In this document: in pieces, positions 1 to 6,367 of the stretch
How positions within the stretch are numbered: the stretch's first letter is position 1
Layout: each line of letters opens with the position of its first letter
Assembly: GCA_902795985.1 (NCBI GenBank)
Contig: CADBNG010000007.1
Location: 1 to 8,332, forward strand
Direction: 5' to 3'
Origin: an uncultured Lachnospiraceae bacterium
Lineage (GTDB): Bacteria > Bacillota_A > Clostridia > Lachnospirales > Lachnospiraceae
Length of the DNA stretch: 8,332 bases
Program-made: the position numbers and the translations under genes
Notes under the pieces: generated by a model
Database searches by the model: none
Seen by the model: the letters and a program-made list of their open reading frames with translations, nothing else
Told to the model about the DNA's origin: nothing

Positions 1-53
1 GAGCGGCAGAGGAGCTGCTTTCACCCCGGGTACGCTTTTTTAAGGAAGAAAAC

Positions 54-653
54 ATGTTCACGCGGGTGCGGACCTTCGCCGAAGCCGAAGGGCTGGATGA
101 AACATTCCGGGCACTGGAATACATGAGAAAGCAGCATTCCGGCCAGTTCCGCAAAAAGGCGAATTATACCGATGAGCGGGTTCAGTACATCAATCATCCG
201 CTTCTGATGGCCTGCCAGGCGCACGCGTACGGCATTTCGGATGATGCCTTTCTCGCGGCGGTCCTTCTTCACGACGTTGTGGAAGATACGGGGGTTTCAC
301 TGGAGGAGATTCCGTTTTCCGACGACGTAAAAGAGCTGGTCGGCCTGGTCACCTTCAACGTTTCGGAAGGCGAAACGAAGGCGGAGGCGAAGAAACGGTA
401 TTTCGCCGCCATTGCCGGAAACGGCAGGGCCTGCGTAATCAAACTGCTGGACCGGTGCAGCAATGTCTCCACGATGGCCGGCAGCTTCAGCAGAGACAGA
501 ATGATTCAGTACATTGAGGAAACGGAACGGTACATCCTGCCTCTTGCGGATGTACTGAAAAGCGGGTATCCTTCCCTTAGCGGGATCGGTTTTCTGCTGA
601 AGTATCATATCCTCAGTGTGATCGAAACCATCAAGCTTCTGACTGCTGAATAA
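54..653 (+). CDS. Stand-alone RelA/SpoT-type HD hydrolase (probable small alarmone hydrolase)
   Basis: This 199-residue protein has only the metal-dependent HD hydrolase domain of the RelA/SpoT family, with no synthetase, TGS or ACT domain. The site is complete: an H-x-G-Q-x-R-K stretch at residues 28-34, YINHPL (His48), LLHDVVED (His73, Asp74, then the catalytic pair Glu77-Asp78) and KLLDRCSN (Asp133, Asn137). In the family these bind Mn2+ and remove the 3'-pyrophosphate of (p)ppGpp, so the likely role is cytosolic alarmone breakdown; the substrate is inferred. The ATG at 54 has AAGGA at 42-46, seven bases upstream. The same frame is open back to the window edge (residues resembling AAEELLSPRVRFFKEEN), so a longer form cannot be excluded. 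The next gene is 100 bases downstream on the same strand. Family confidence is high; exact substrate is moderate. Confidence 0.85.
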   Translation: MFTRVRTFAEAEGLDETFRALEYMRKQHSGQFRKKANYTDERVQYINHPLLMACQAHAYGISDDAFLAAVLLHDVVEDTGVSLEEIPFSDDVKELVGLVTFNVSEGETKAEAKKRYFAAIAGNGRACVIKLLDRCSNVSTMAGSFSRDRMIQYIEETERYILPLADVLKSGYPSLSGIGFLLKYHILSVIETIKLLTAE

Positions 654-660
654 CAGTCAG
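639..660 (+). repeat. 7-bp hairpin spanning the stop codon of the HD hydrolase gene
   Basis: CTGACTG at 639-645 pairs perfectly with CAGTCAG at 654-660 across an 8-base loop containing the TAA stop at 651-653. No T-run follows directly; the nearest, ATTTTAT, starts about 15 bases later. It is therefore not a standard intrinsic terminator. It could be an mRNA 3'-end stabiliser or chance. Confidence 0.35.
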
Positions 661-753
661 CGGAGAGAAGAGAGAATTTTATACGGGTCGGCCGGCAAGA
701 CGCGGAACAGCGGAGGAGACCCATTGCAGGACAGATGGGAAAAGGAGGAAAAG

Positions 754-1383
754 ATGGATCCGAATTATACAAAACGAAACGAACTGCTTGCGCAGAAAGT
801 CATCAAAGGCCTGGAATCCCGTAAGATGAAAGGGTATTATGCGGCAACACCCGAAGAGGCGAAGCAGCTGGCTCTTCAGCTGATTCCGAAGGGAAGCACC
901 GTCACCATGGGCGGAGGAATGAGCGTTCATGAGATCGGCCTTTATGACGCGCTGCAGGGAGAGGACTACTGCTTTATTGACCGGGATAAGGCCCCCGACC
1001 GGCGGGAAGCCATGCTGAAGGCTTACACCGCGGACGTTTTTCTTGCCAGCGTAAACGCGATGACGGAAGACGGCATTCTTGTCAATATCGACGGAACCGC
1101 CAACCGGGTTTCGGCAATCGCTTACGGCCCGGAGAAAGTGATTTTTATTGTTGGAATGAATAAGGTCTGCAATGACCTGGACGGCGCCATGAAGCGCGCC
1201 CGCAACGTCGCGGCGCCTGTAAATGCCCAGCGTTTCGGCCTTTCCACTCCCTGCGCAAAGACCGGTGCCTGCTTTGACTGCAAATCGCCGGATACCATCT
1301 GCTGCCAGTTTCTGATTACCCGGGCGTCCATGATCCCGGACCGGATTCATGTGATCCTTGTGAATGAGAATCTGGGATTTTAA
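754..1383 (+). CDS. LUD-domain (DUF162) protein, lactate-utilisation-like
   Basis: This 209-residue protein matches the LUD domain (LutB/LutC-related, DUF162) seen in many anaerobe proteins labelled lactate utilisation protein. Visible features are the glycine-rich GSTVTMGGGMSVHEIG at about residues 47-62, the core ADVFLASVNAMTEDG at 93-107, NIDGTANRVSAIAYGP at 111-126, then NVAAPVNAQRF at 151-161. A cysteine cluster follows (Cys167, Cys173, Cys176, Cys183, Cys184), which could bind metal or an Fe-S cluster; that is inferred. Biochemical function is unknown for this stand-alone form: no LutA or LutB gene is adjacent, so lactate oxidation should not be assumed. I chose the ATG at 754 because AAAGGAGG (741-748) lies five bases before it; a TTG at 724 in the same frame would add ten residues but has no such site. 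The gene ends before a strong hairpin and faces the convergent dehydrogenase gene. Confidence 0.85.
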   Translation: MDPNYTKRNELLAQKVIKGLESRKMKGYYAATPEEAKQLALQLIPKGSTVTMGGGMSVHEIGLYDALQGEDYCFIDRDKAPDRREAMLKAYTADVFLASVNAMTEDGILVNIDGTANRVSAIAYGPEKVIFIVGMNKVCNDLDGAMKRARNVAAPVNAQRFGLSTPCAKTGACFDCKSPDTICCQFLITRASMIPDRIHVILVNENLGF

Positions 1384-1410
1384 TAAGAGGCAGGTTTGAA
1401 AACGCGGAAG

Positions 1411-1450
1411 CGGGGGCGTTCCTTTTCAGGAAGCGCCCCCGTTGTTTCGT
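1411..1450. terminator. Rho-independent terminator between convergent genes
   Basis: CGGGGGCGTTCC (1411-1422) pairs with GGAAGCGCCCCCG (1429-1441) around a 6-base TTTTCA loop, with one bulged C. The tail GTTGTTTCGT is moderately T-rich, so it should end the LUD-protein transcript. Read on the minus strand the same hairpin is followed, after about eight bases, by a TTTT run. It could therefore also serve the dehydrogenase gene that ends at 1489. Confidence 0.8.
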
Positions 1451-1488
1451 CCGGTCCCTGCGGACAGAGACCTTGATCCTTCCGTTCA

Positions 1489-2448
1489 TTAATAAGTATA
1501 GAAGCCTTTTCCGGCATTGACGCCGGTTTCGCCTTTATCGATTTTTTCCTTCAGAAGCTTGCCGATTTTATAGGTTGTCGTTCCTTCCACGGCAGCATCC
1601 GGCTTCATCTGGTTGATATTGTAGGCGGTTTCCAGTCCGACGATGTCCAGAATTTTGAACGGGCCGGCAGGAGCGCTGGTCGCAAGCTGCCAGGTGAGGT
1701 CGATGGTTTCCGGATCCGCGACACCGTTGGCCCACAGACCCTGAGCGGCGCTCAAAAACGGAACCAGCATGGAGTTCAGGATATATCCGGGCTGCTCCTT
1801 GTGCAGCTGCAGCGGAACCATATTGATGGAATCGGCAAATGCGACGACCTTTTCATAAACGGCGGGATCGGTTCCGGGATGTCCCATGACCTCCGCGGTG
1901 TTGTTCTTCCAGATCGTGTTGGCAAAGTGGAGAGCGCAGAATTTTTCCGGCCGTCCGGTGTATTCCGCGAACATGCTCGGCAGGAGGGTCGAAGAGTTCG
2001 TCAGAAGAATGGTTTTCTCCGGAAGATGGTCCGCGATCTTCTTGTAGAATTCGATCTTTGCCTGGGGATCTTCCGACATGGCTTCAATAACGATGTCCGC
2101 GTCGGCAAAAGCTTTGTCCATATCCAGTTCAATGTGGATCAGATCCCGGAAATTCTTTTCGCCCCGGCTTTTCAGATCATCGATCGCTTCGGCGGTGATG
2201 CCTTCCCAGCTGCGGATCATTCCTCTCGGGTAAAGAAAGGAAGCCATCGGGTTCCCGATCAGGGCTTTTGCGTTTGCCAGGTCTTCGAGCATCAGTGCGG
2301 AATAACGGTCAATCTTGGGCTGCGTACGGGTGATGGACCCTTCGCTCCGAAGCCAGAATGTCGTATCGATCCCGGTATAGGCGCACATCAGACCGATCTG
2401 GACTCCAAGGACTCCGCCGCCGGCCAGTACAACTTTATTAACAGTCAT
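1489..2448 (-). CDS. 3-hydroxyacyl-CoA dehydrogenase family protein
   Basis: This 319-residue protein has the two-domain 3-hydroxyacyl-CoA dehydrogenase fold, which interconverts 3-hydroxyacyl-CoA and 3-ketoacyl-CoA with a nicotinamide cofactor. The Rossmann loop AGGGVLG is at residues 9-15. Likely catalytic residues are Ser152/Ser153 in TNSS, His174 in ALHFAN, Glu186 in TAEVMG and Asn225 in GYILN. The C-terminal domain shows GPFKILDIVGLE at 262-273 and the typical ending GKGFYTY. The region after His174 reads HFANTIWKNNTAEVMG rather than the common HFFNPxPxMxLVEV, so this is a divergent subfamily and the substrate is uncertain. The usual acidic residue after beta-strand 2 is also missing (FWLRSEG, 31-37). 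The start at 2448 has GGAGG at 2461-2457 (minus strand), eight bases away; an upstream frame extension to 2511 overlaps the promoter and is rejected. No thiolase or crotonase gene is adjacent. Confidence 0.85.
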   Translation of the reverse strand: MTVNKVVLAGGGVLGVQIGLMCAYTGIDTTFWLRSEGSITRTQPKIDRYSALMLEDLANAKALIGNPMASFLYPRGMIRSWEGITAEAIDDLKSRGEKNFRDLIHIELDMDKAFADADIVIEAMSEDPQAKIEFYKKIADHLPEKTILLTNSSTLLPSMFAEYTGRPEKFCALHFANTIWKNNTAEVMGHPGTDPAVYEKVVAFADSINMVPLQLHKEQPGYILNSMLVPFLSAAQGLWANGVADPETIDLTWQLATSAPAGPFKILDIVGLETAYNINQMKPDAAVEGTTTYKIGKLLKEKIDKGETGVNAGKGFYTY

Positions 2449-2484
2449 AATCATTACCTCCGTTTTTGCTTTTGTTACCGTGAA

Positions 2485-2513
2485 ATTATAATTGTTTCCA
2501 GTAGAAAACACAA
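2485..2513 (-). promoter_or_regulatory. Sigma-A type promoter for the dehydrogenase gene
   Basis: On the minus strand, TTGTGT (2513-2508) and a perfect TATAAT (2490-2485) are separated by 17 bases. The predicted start near 2478-2479 gives a leader of about 30 bases carrying the GGAGG ribosome binding site, a conventional arrangement. Confidence 0.7.
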
Positions 2514-2560
2514 GGGAAAAGAAGCCGGATTCTCCCGGAAAAAAGGAAGAAGGATGACAC

Positions 2561-2590
2561 TTGCAGTAGCATGGGCCGCCCTGTTATAAT
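2561..2590 (+). promoter_or_regulatory. Sigma-A type promoter directly abutting rluF
   Basis: TTGCAG at 2561-2566 and a perfect TATAAT at 2585-2590 are 18 bases apart. The -10 box ends only 10 bases before the rluF ATG at 2601, so transcription should start at roughly 2596-2601 and give a leader of zero to five bases. No Shine-Dalgarno sequence lies between the box and the ATG. Confidence 0.65.
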
Positions 2591-2600
2591 ATTTCGTTAG

Positions 2601-3311
2601 ATGAGAATTAATAAGTATTTATCGGAATGCGGATACTGCTCCCGGAGGGAGGCCGATCGGATGATCGCGGAAGGCCGTGTGACCATCAACGGCCGCCCTG
2701 CGGTACTAGGAGATTCGGTGGAAGAAGGGGATACGGTCCTCGTCGGCGGAACAGCCGTTGCGCCGGCTGCGGAGCATACGGTCCTGGCCTTCTACAAACC
2801 CCGGGGCGTTGTCTGTACCCTTTCCAGGAAAGAGAAGAATTCCCTCTGGCCATTTCTGAAGGAAGGGTCCTATCTTTCGTATGCCGGAAGACTGGACAAG
2901 GACTCGGAAGGACTGCTTCTGCTGACGGATGACGGGGATCTCAGTCATGATCTGATGTCCGGCAGCCGCGGCCATGAGAAAGAATACGAGGTCACCGTTT
3001 CCGGCGAGCTGACGGAAGAAAAAATGGAAGCGATGCGCAGCGGGATGGATCTGCCGGATCTGGAACGCCGGACCCTTCCCTGCCGTGCCCGGATCACCGG
3101 ACCGCAGGAATTCCGGATTATACTGACACAGGGCCTGAATCGTCAGATCCGCCGGATGTGCGAACAGACAGGGCTGAAGGTCACGCGCCTTTTGCGGACG
3201 CGGATTGAGAATATCCATCTGGGAGATCTGAAGCCGGGCCGGATGCGAAAACTTACACAGGAAGAATACGAGGAACTCAGACGGAGAGTATACGATGGAA
3301 ACAACGGATAA
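2601..3311 (+). CDS. rluF: 23S rRNA pseudouridine synthase, RsuA/RluB/E/F family (RluF-like)
   Basis: This 236-residue enzyme converts a uridine in rRNA to pseudouridine. An N-terminal S4 RNA-binding domain (RINKYLSECGYCSRREADRM, residues 2-21, continuing to about 50) precedes the catalytic domain. That domain has YKPRGVVCT at 65-73, the signature GRLDKDSEGLLLLT at 96-109 with catalytic Asp99, and the conserved GLNRQIRRMC at 178-187. HEKEYEVTV near 125-133 and the QGLNRQIRRMCE context resemble E. coli RluF most closely, so U2604 of 23S rRNA is the likely target; site specificity is inferred. The ATG at 2601 begins exactly at the family's usual N-terminus, although it lacks a Shine-Dalgarno sequence. 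The end overlaps ligA by 17 bases, suggesting co-transcription and translational coupling. Confidence 0.88.
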   Translation: MRINKYLSECGYCSRREADRMIAEGRVTINGRPAVLGDSVEEGDTVLVGGTAVAPAAEHTVLAFYKPRGVVCTLSRKEKNSLWPFLKEGSYLSYAGRLDKDSEGLLLLTDDGDLSHDLMSGSRGHEKEYEVTVSGELTEEKMEAMRSGMDLPDLERRTLPCRARITGPQEFRIILTQGLNRQIRRMCEQTGLKVTRLLRTRIENIHLGDLKPGRMRKLTQEEYEELRRRVYDGNNG

Positions 3312-5268
3312 ACGAGCCCGGATCAAAGAGCTGACGGATCTTCTGGAGCAGGCGGCAAGAGCCTATTATGCGGAAGACCGGGAAATCATGGATAACTTCA
3401 CTTATGACCGGCTCTATGACGAGCTGGAAGGGCTGGAGAAGGAAACCGGGATCCGTTATGCCAATTCTCCGACGCAGAAGGTCGGTTACGAAGCAGTGGA
3501 GGAGCTGCCGAAAACGGCTCATGAACGTCCGATGCTTTCCCTGGATAAAACCAAGGAAATCGAAACGCTGCGGTCTTTCATCGGGGCAAACCGGACGCTT
3601 CTTTCCTGGAAGATGGACGGACTGACGATCGTTCTGACATACCGTGACGGAGGACTGTATTCCGCGGTGACACGCGGGGACGGCCGCATCGGGGAGATCG
3701 TGACAGCCAATGCCCGGACGTTCCTGGACCTTCCCATGAAGATTCCCTATTCGGGCGAACTGGTCCTCCGGGGAGAAGCCTATATTACCTATGCGGATTT
3801 TGAAGAAATCAACCGTACGATTGAGGATGCCGATGCCCGGTATAAAAACCCCCGGAATCTGTGCAGCGGATCCGTCCGCCAGCTGAACAGCAGGATCACC
3901 GCCCAGCGGAAGGTCCGGCTGAAAGCTTTTTCCCTGGTCCGGGCGGAGGGGGTGGACTTCGGGAATTCCCACGCGAAAGAGTTCGAATGGCTTTCCGCCA
4001 TGGGCTTCGACGTGGTGGAGTATAAAATGGTTACCGCGGACACGCTGGACGAAGCCATTGACTGGTTCCGGGAGGCCGTATCCAAAGTGCCGTTCCCTTC
4101 GGACGGCCTGGTGGCGCTGTATGACGACATACAATATGGGGAATCCCTCGGCGCCACAGCAAAATTCCCGAGAAATTCCTTTGCTTTCAAATGGGCCGAT
4201 GAGCAGAAGACGACCCGGCTGATCACCATAGAATGGAGTCCTTCCAGGACCGGCCTGATCAATCCGGTTGCCGTTTTTGAGCCGGTGGAACTGGAAGGCA
4301 CCACGGTTTCCCGCGCCAGCGTGCACAATGTCAGCATTGTCGAGGAACTGGCTCTGGGGGAAGGAGACGAGATTTCGGTTTACAAGGCCAATATGATCAT
4401 TCCCCAGATCGCGGAAAACCGGACCGGCAGCGGTTCCTGCCGGATACCGGAAAGCTGCCCCGCCTGCGGCGGACCGACGAGGATCGAAGCGCAGTACGGC
4501 GCGAAAACACTGGTCTGCGCAAACCCGGACTGCCCGGCCAAAGCGGTGAAGTCCTTTGCGCTGTTCGCGGGCCGGGACGCCCTGAATATTGAAGGAATGT
4601 CCGAAGCGACCCTGGAAAAGTTTATCGCGAAAGGACTGATTCATACCCGGGCCGATCTGTTCCGTCTGGGCGATCACAAAGATACCATTGTGGCAATGGA
4701 AGGTTTCGGGGAAAAATCCTTTGAGAAGCTGGAGGCAGCCGCGCGGAAAGCCCGTCATACAACGCTCGCCCGCCTGCTGTGCGGCATGGGCATTCCGAAC
4801 ATCGGCGTAGCCGCCGCCCGGGTGCTGGCGAGGGCTTTTGAGCAGGATCCGGAACGGGCCATGAACGCGGATACGGAAACCCTTACCGCGATTGACGGCG
4901 TCGGTTCGGTCATTGCGGAAACCTATGTGAAATGGTGGGCCGATCCGAAAAACCGGGATTCCTGGCTGGAACTGCTCCCGCTGCTGGAGCTGGAAGAGCC
5001 GAAAACGGAAAACACCGGTTCCGCGGTGGCAGGAAAAACCTTTGTCATCACCGGTTCGCTGAATCATTACGGAAACCGGAATGAGCTGAAAGAATGGATT
5101 GAAAACGCGGGCGGCCGGGTTGCCGGAAGCGTGAGCAAAAAAACGGATTATCTGATCAACAACGATGTCCATTCCGCGTCGTCAAAGAACAAAACAGCCG
5201 TCAGCCTGGGAATTCCCATTCTGTCGGAAGAGGAATTTATAGAGCGGTTTACCAAAAACCGGGATTGA
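3295..5268 (+). CDS. ligA: NAD-dependent DNA ligase LigA
   Basis: This 657-residue enzyme seals nicks in DNA during replication and repair using NAD+; the length is close to the usual ~670. The order is domain Ia (AEDREIMDNFTYDRLYDEL, 26-44), HERPMLSLDKTK at 76-87, and the adenylation motif SWKMDGL with nucleophile Lys106. TRGDG follows at 126-130, LRGEA at 158-162, NPRNLCSGSVRQL at 185-197 and the OB-fold SRTGLINP at 317-324. The zinc finger cysteines are 388, 391, 408 and 413; helix-hairpin-helix repeats span roughly 420-550 and a BRCT domain covers 577-657. The usual motif IV (DGVVIKV) reads DGLVALY at 270-276, so its lysine is absent, while the motif V lysine (FAFKW, Lys299) is kept. The start lies inside rluF with GGAGAG at 3283-3288, about eight bases upstream. 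It is probably the second gene of an rluF-ligA-metA unit. Confidence 0.95.
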   Translation: METTDKRARIKELTDLLEQAARAYYAEDREIMDNFTYDRLYDELEGLEKETGIRYANSPTQKVGYEAVEELPKTAHERPMLSLDKTKEIETLRSFIGANRTLLSWKMDGLTIVLTYRDGGLYSAVTRGDGRIGEIVTANARTFLDLPMKIPYSGELVLRGEAYITYADFEEINRTIEDADARYKNPRNLCSGSVRQLNSRITAQRKVRLKAFSLVRAEGVDFGNSHAKEFEWLSAMGFDVVEYKMVTADTLDEAIDWFREAVSKVPFPSDGLVALYDDIQYGESLGATAKFPRNSFAFKWADEQKTTRLITIEWSPSRTGLINPVAVFEPVELEGTTVSRASVHNVSIVEELALGEGDEISVYKANMIIPQIAENRTGSGSCRIPESCPACGGPTRIEAQYGAKTLVCANPDCPAKAVKSFALFAGRDALNIEGMSEATLEKFIAKGLIHTRADLFRLGDHKDTIVAMEGFGEKSFEKLEAAARKARHTTLARLLCGMGIPNIGVAAARVLARAFEQDPERAMNADTETLTAIDGVGSVIAETYVKWWADPKNRDSWLELLPLLELEEPKTENTGSAVAGKTFVITGSLNHYGNRNELKEWIENAGGRVAGSVSKKTDYLINNDVHSASSKNKTAVSLGIPILSEEEFIERFTKNRD

Positions 5269-5331
5269 ACAGAATAAGCCGGAGCGGAGCGTGGATTCCG
5301 GCAGCAGAGTACCATAAGGAGTAGGACAGAC

Positions 5332-6246
5332 ATGCCGATTAATATTCAAAAAGACCTTCCCGCAAGGGCGATACTGGAAGAAGAGAATATCTTCGTAATG
5401 GATGAGGAACGGGCGATTCATCAGGATATCCGTCCCTTAAGCATCATTCTGCTGAATCTGATGCCGAAGAAAGAAGAGACGGAGTTGCAGATCCTCCGCC
5501 TGCTTTCCAATTCCCCGATCCAGGTCGACGTGACCTTCATGAAGGTTGCTTCCCATGAATCCAAAAATACATCGCTGAGCCATCTGAACCGGTTCTATGT
5601 GGAATACGATGACATTAAGGACCGCTATTTCGACGGCATGATTATCACCGGGGCGCCGGTGGAAATGCTCCCGTTTGAGGAAGTGGATTACTGGGAAGAA
5701 CTCTGCGATATTTTCCGGTGGAGCGATACCCATGTGACCTCCACCATGTATCAGTGCTGGGCAGCCCAGGCCGCTATGCATTTTTATTACGGACTGAAAA
5801 AAGTCCCGCTTCCGAAAAAAATGTTCGGCTGCTTCTGGCATGAGGTCCGGCACCGGAAAGTGCCGATCGTCCGGGGGTTTGACGATGTTTTCCTGACGCC
5901 TCATTCCCGTCATACCGAAACGCCGCTGGCGGATATCGACGCCTGTGAACAGATTGACGTGCACGCCGCTTCGAAGGAAGCCGGATTCCTTCTGGGCTCA
6001 TCCGAAAACGGAAGGAAGATTTTTGTGCAGGGGCATCCGGAATATGACCGGGTCACGCTGAAAGAAGAGTATGAGCGGGACTGCGCGAAAGGAATGGACA
6101 TCCAGCTCCCGGTCAATTATTTTGAAAACGATGACCCCTCGACCCTGCCGCTTCTGAAATGGCGGTCCCATTCCATCAATCTGTATATGAACTGGCTCAA
6201 TTATTACGTTTACCAGGAGACGCCGTACGAACTGGGAAAACACTGA
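5332..6246 (+). CDS. metA: Homoserine O-acetyltransferase, MetA family
   Basis: This 304-residue cytosolic enzyme catalyses the first dedicated step of methionine synthesis, acylating the hydroxyl of L-homoserine. The catalytic set is visible: Cys142 in YQCWAAQAAM, His235 and Glu237 in QGHPEYDR. Position 111 is Glu (TGAPVEM). In characterised MetA enzymes, Glu here goes with acetyl-CoA use and Gly with succinyl-CoA, so O-acetylhomoserine is the likely product (the metAA form). Length matches the family's usual 300-310. AAGGAG at 5316-5321 lies ten bases before the ATG. The 63-base gap after ligA has no promoter, SAM riboswitch or T-box that I can see. It is probably read through from rluF-ligA, an odd pairing of DNA ligation and methionine synthesis. 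A weak hairpin (GCCGGA 5278-5283 with TCCGGC 5297-5302) lies in the gap. Confidence 0.93.
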   Translation: MPINIQKDLPARAILEEENIFVMDEERAIHQDIRPLSIILLNLMPKKEETELQILRLLSNSPIQVDVTFMKVASHESKNTSLSHLNRFYVEYDDIKDRYFDGMIITGAPVEMLPFEEVDYWEELCDIFRWSDTHVTSTMYQCWAAQAAMHFYYGLKKVPLPKKMFGCFWHEVRHRKVPIVRGFDDVFLTPHSRHTETPLADIDACEQIDVHAASKEAGFLLGSSENGRKIFVQGHPEYDRVTLKEEYERDCAKGMDIQLPVNYFENDDPSTLPLLKWRSHSINLYMNWLNYYVYQETPYELGKH

Positions 6247-6251
6247 ATCCT

Positions 6252-6273
6252 TCCGGAGAGAAGCCGGATTTTC
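6252..6273 (+). terminator. Weak intrinsic terminator after metA
   Basis: TCCGG (6252-6256) pairs with CCGGA (6264-6268) across a 7-base loop and runs into a TTTT stretch at 6269-6272, starting five bases after the metA stop codon. The stem is only five pairs, so termination may be partial. Confidence 0.45.
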
Positions 6274-6306
6274 ATCATTGAAAGCGGAATAAAACACGAA
6301 AAAACA

Positions 6307-6347
6307 ATACCCGGCAGGCACAGAAAAATTTCTTGCATGCCGGGTAT
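6307..6347. repeat. 10-bp inverted repeat overlapping the rpsB promoter
   Basis: ATACCCGGCA at 6307-6316 and TGCCGGGTAT at 6338-6347 are perfect inverted copies separated by 21 bases. The spacer contains a smaller palindrome, AGAAA/TTTCT. The right arm covers the last base of the -35 box (6338) and the first half of the promoter spacer. It could be a repressor or activator operator, or the stem of a second metA terminator without a T-run. The regulator, if any, is unknown. Confidence 0.5.
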
Positions 6348-6361
6348 GCCTGTGCTATAGT
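6333..6361 (+). promoter_or_regulatory. Strong extended -10 promoter of the rpsB-tsf operon
   Basis: TTGCAT at 6333-6338 and TATAGT at 6356-6361 are exactly 17 bases apart, and a TG at 6353-6354 forms an extended -10 element (TGC-TATAGT). The predicted start is G6367 or G6368. A strong promoter fits a ribosomal protein operon. Confidence 0.75.
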
Positions 6362-6367
6362 TATAAG

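Noticed and set aside
1..45. Possible terminator or upstream gene end before the HD hydrolase gene
   Set aside because: A T-run is present at 36-41, but the only stem before it (GCAG/CTGC) has four pairs and is too far away. A frame ending at 43 is too short to identify.
679..1350. 223-codon minus-strand frame opposite the LUD gene
   Set aside because: It is the shadow of a conserved plus-strand protein with a good ribosome binding site; the product has no recognisable motif.
1801..2589. 262-codon plus-strand open frame opposite the dehydrogenase gene
   Set aside because: It overlaps a well-supported minus-strand gene and both divergent promoters, has no ribosome binding site and no family resemblance.
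3277..5172. 631-codon open frame on the minus strand opposite ligA
   Set aside because: It is antisense to a complete LigA with all catalytic motifs. Its product is rich in Arg, Gly, Phe and Pro with no recognisable domain, as expected from the mirror of a GC-biased gene.
5269..5331. SAM riboswitch or T-box upstream of metA
   Set aside because: The gap is only 63 bases with one 6-bp weak hairpin, and none of the conserved elements of either regulator is visible.
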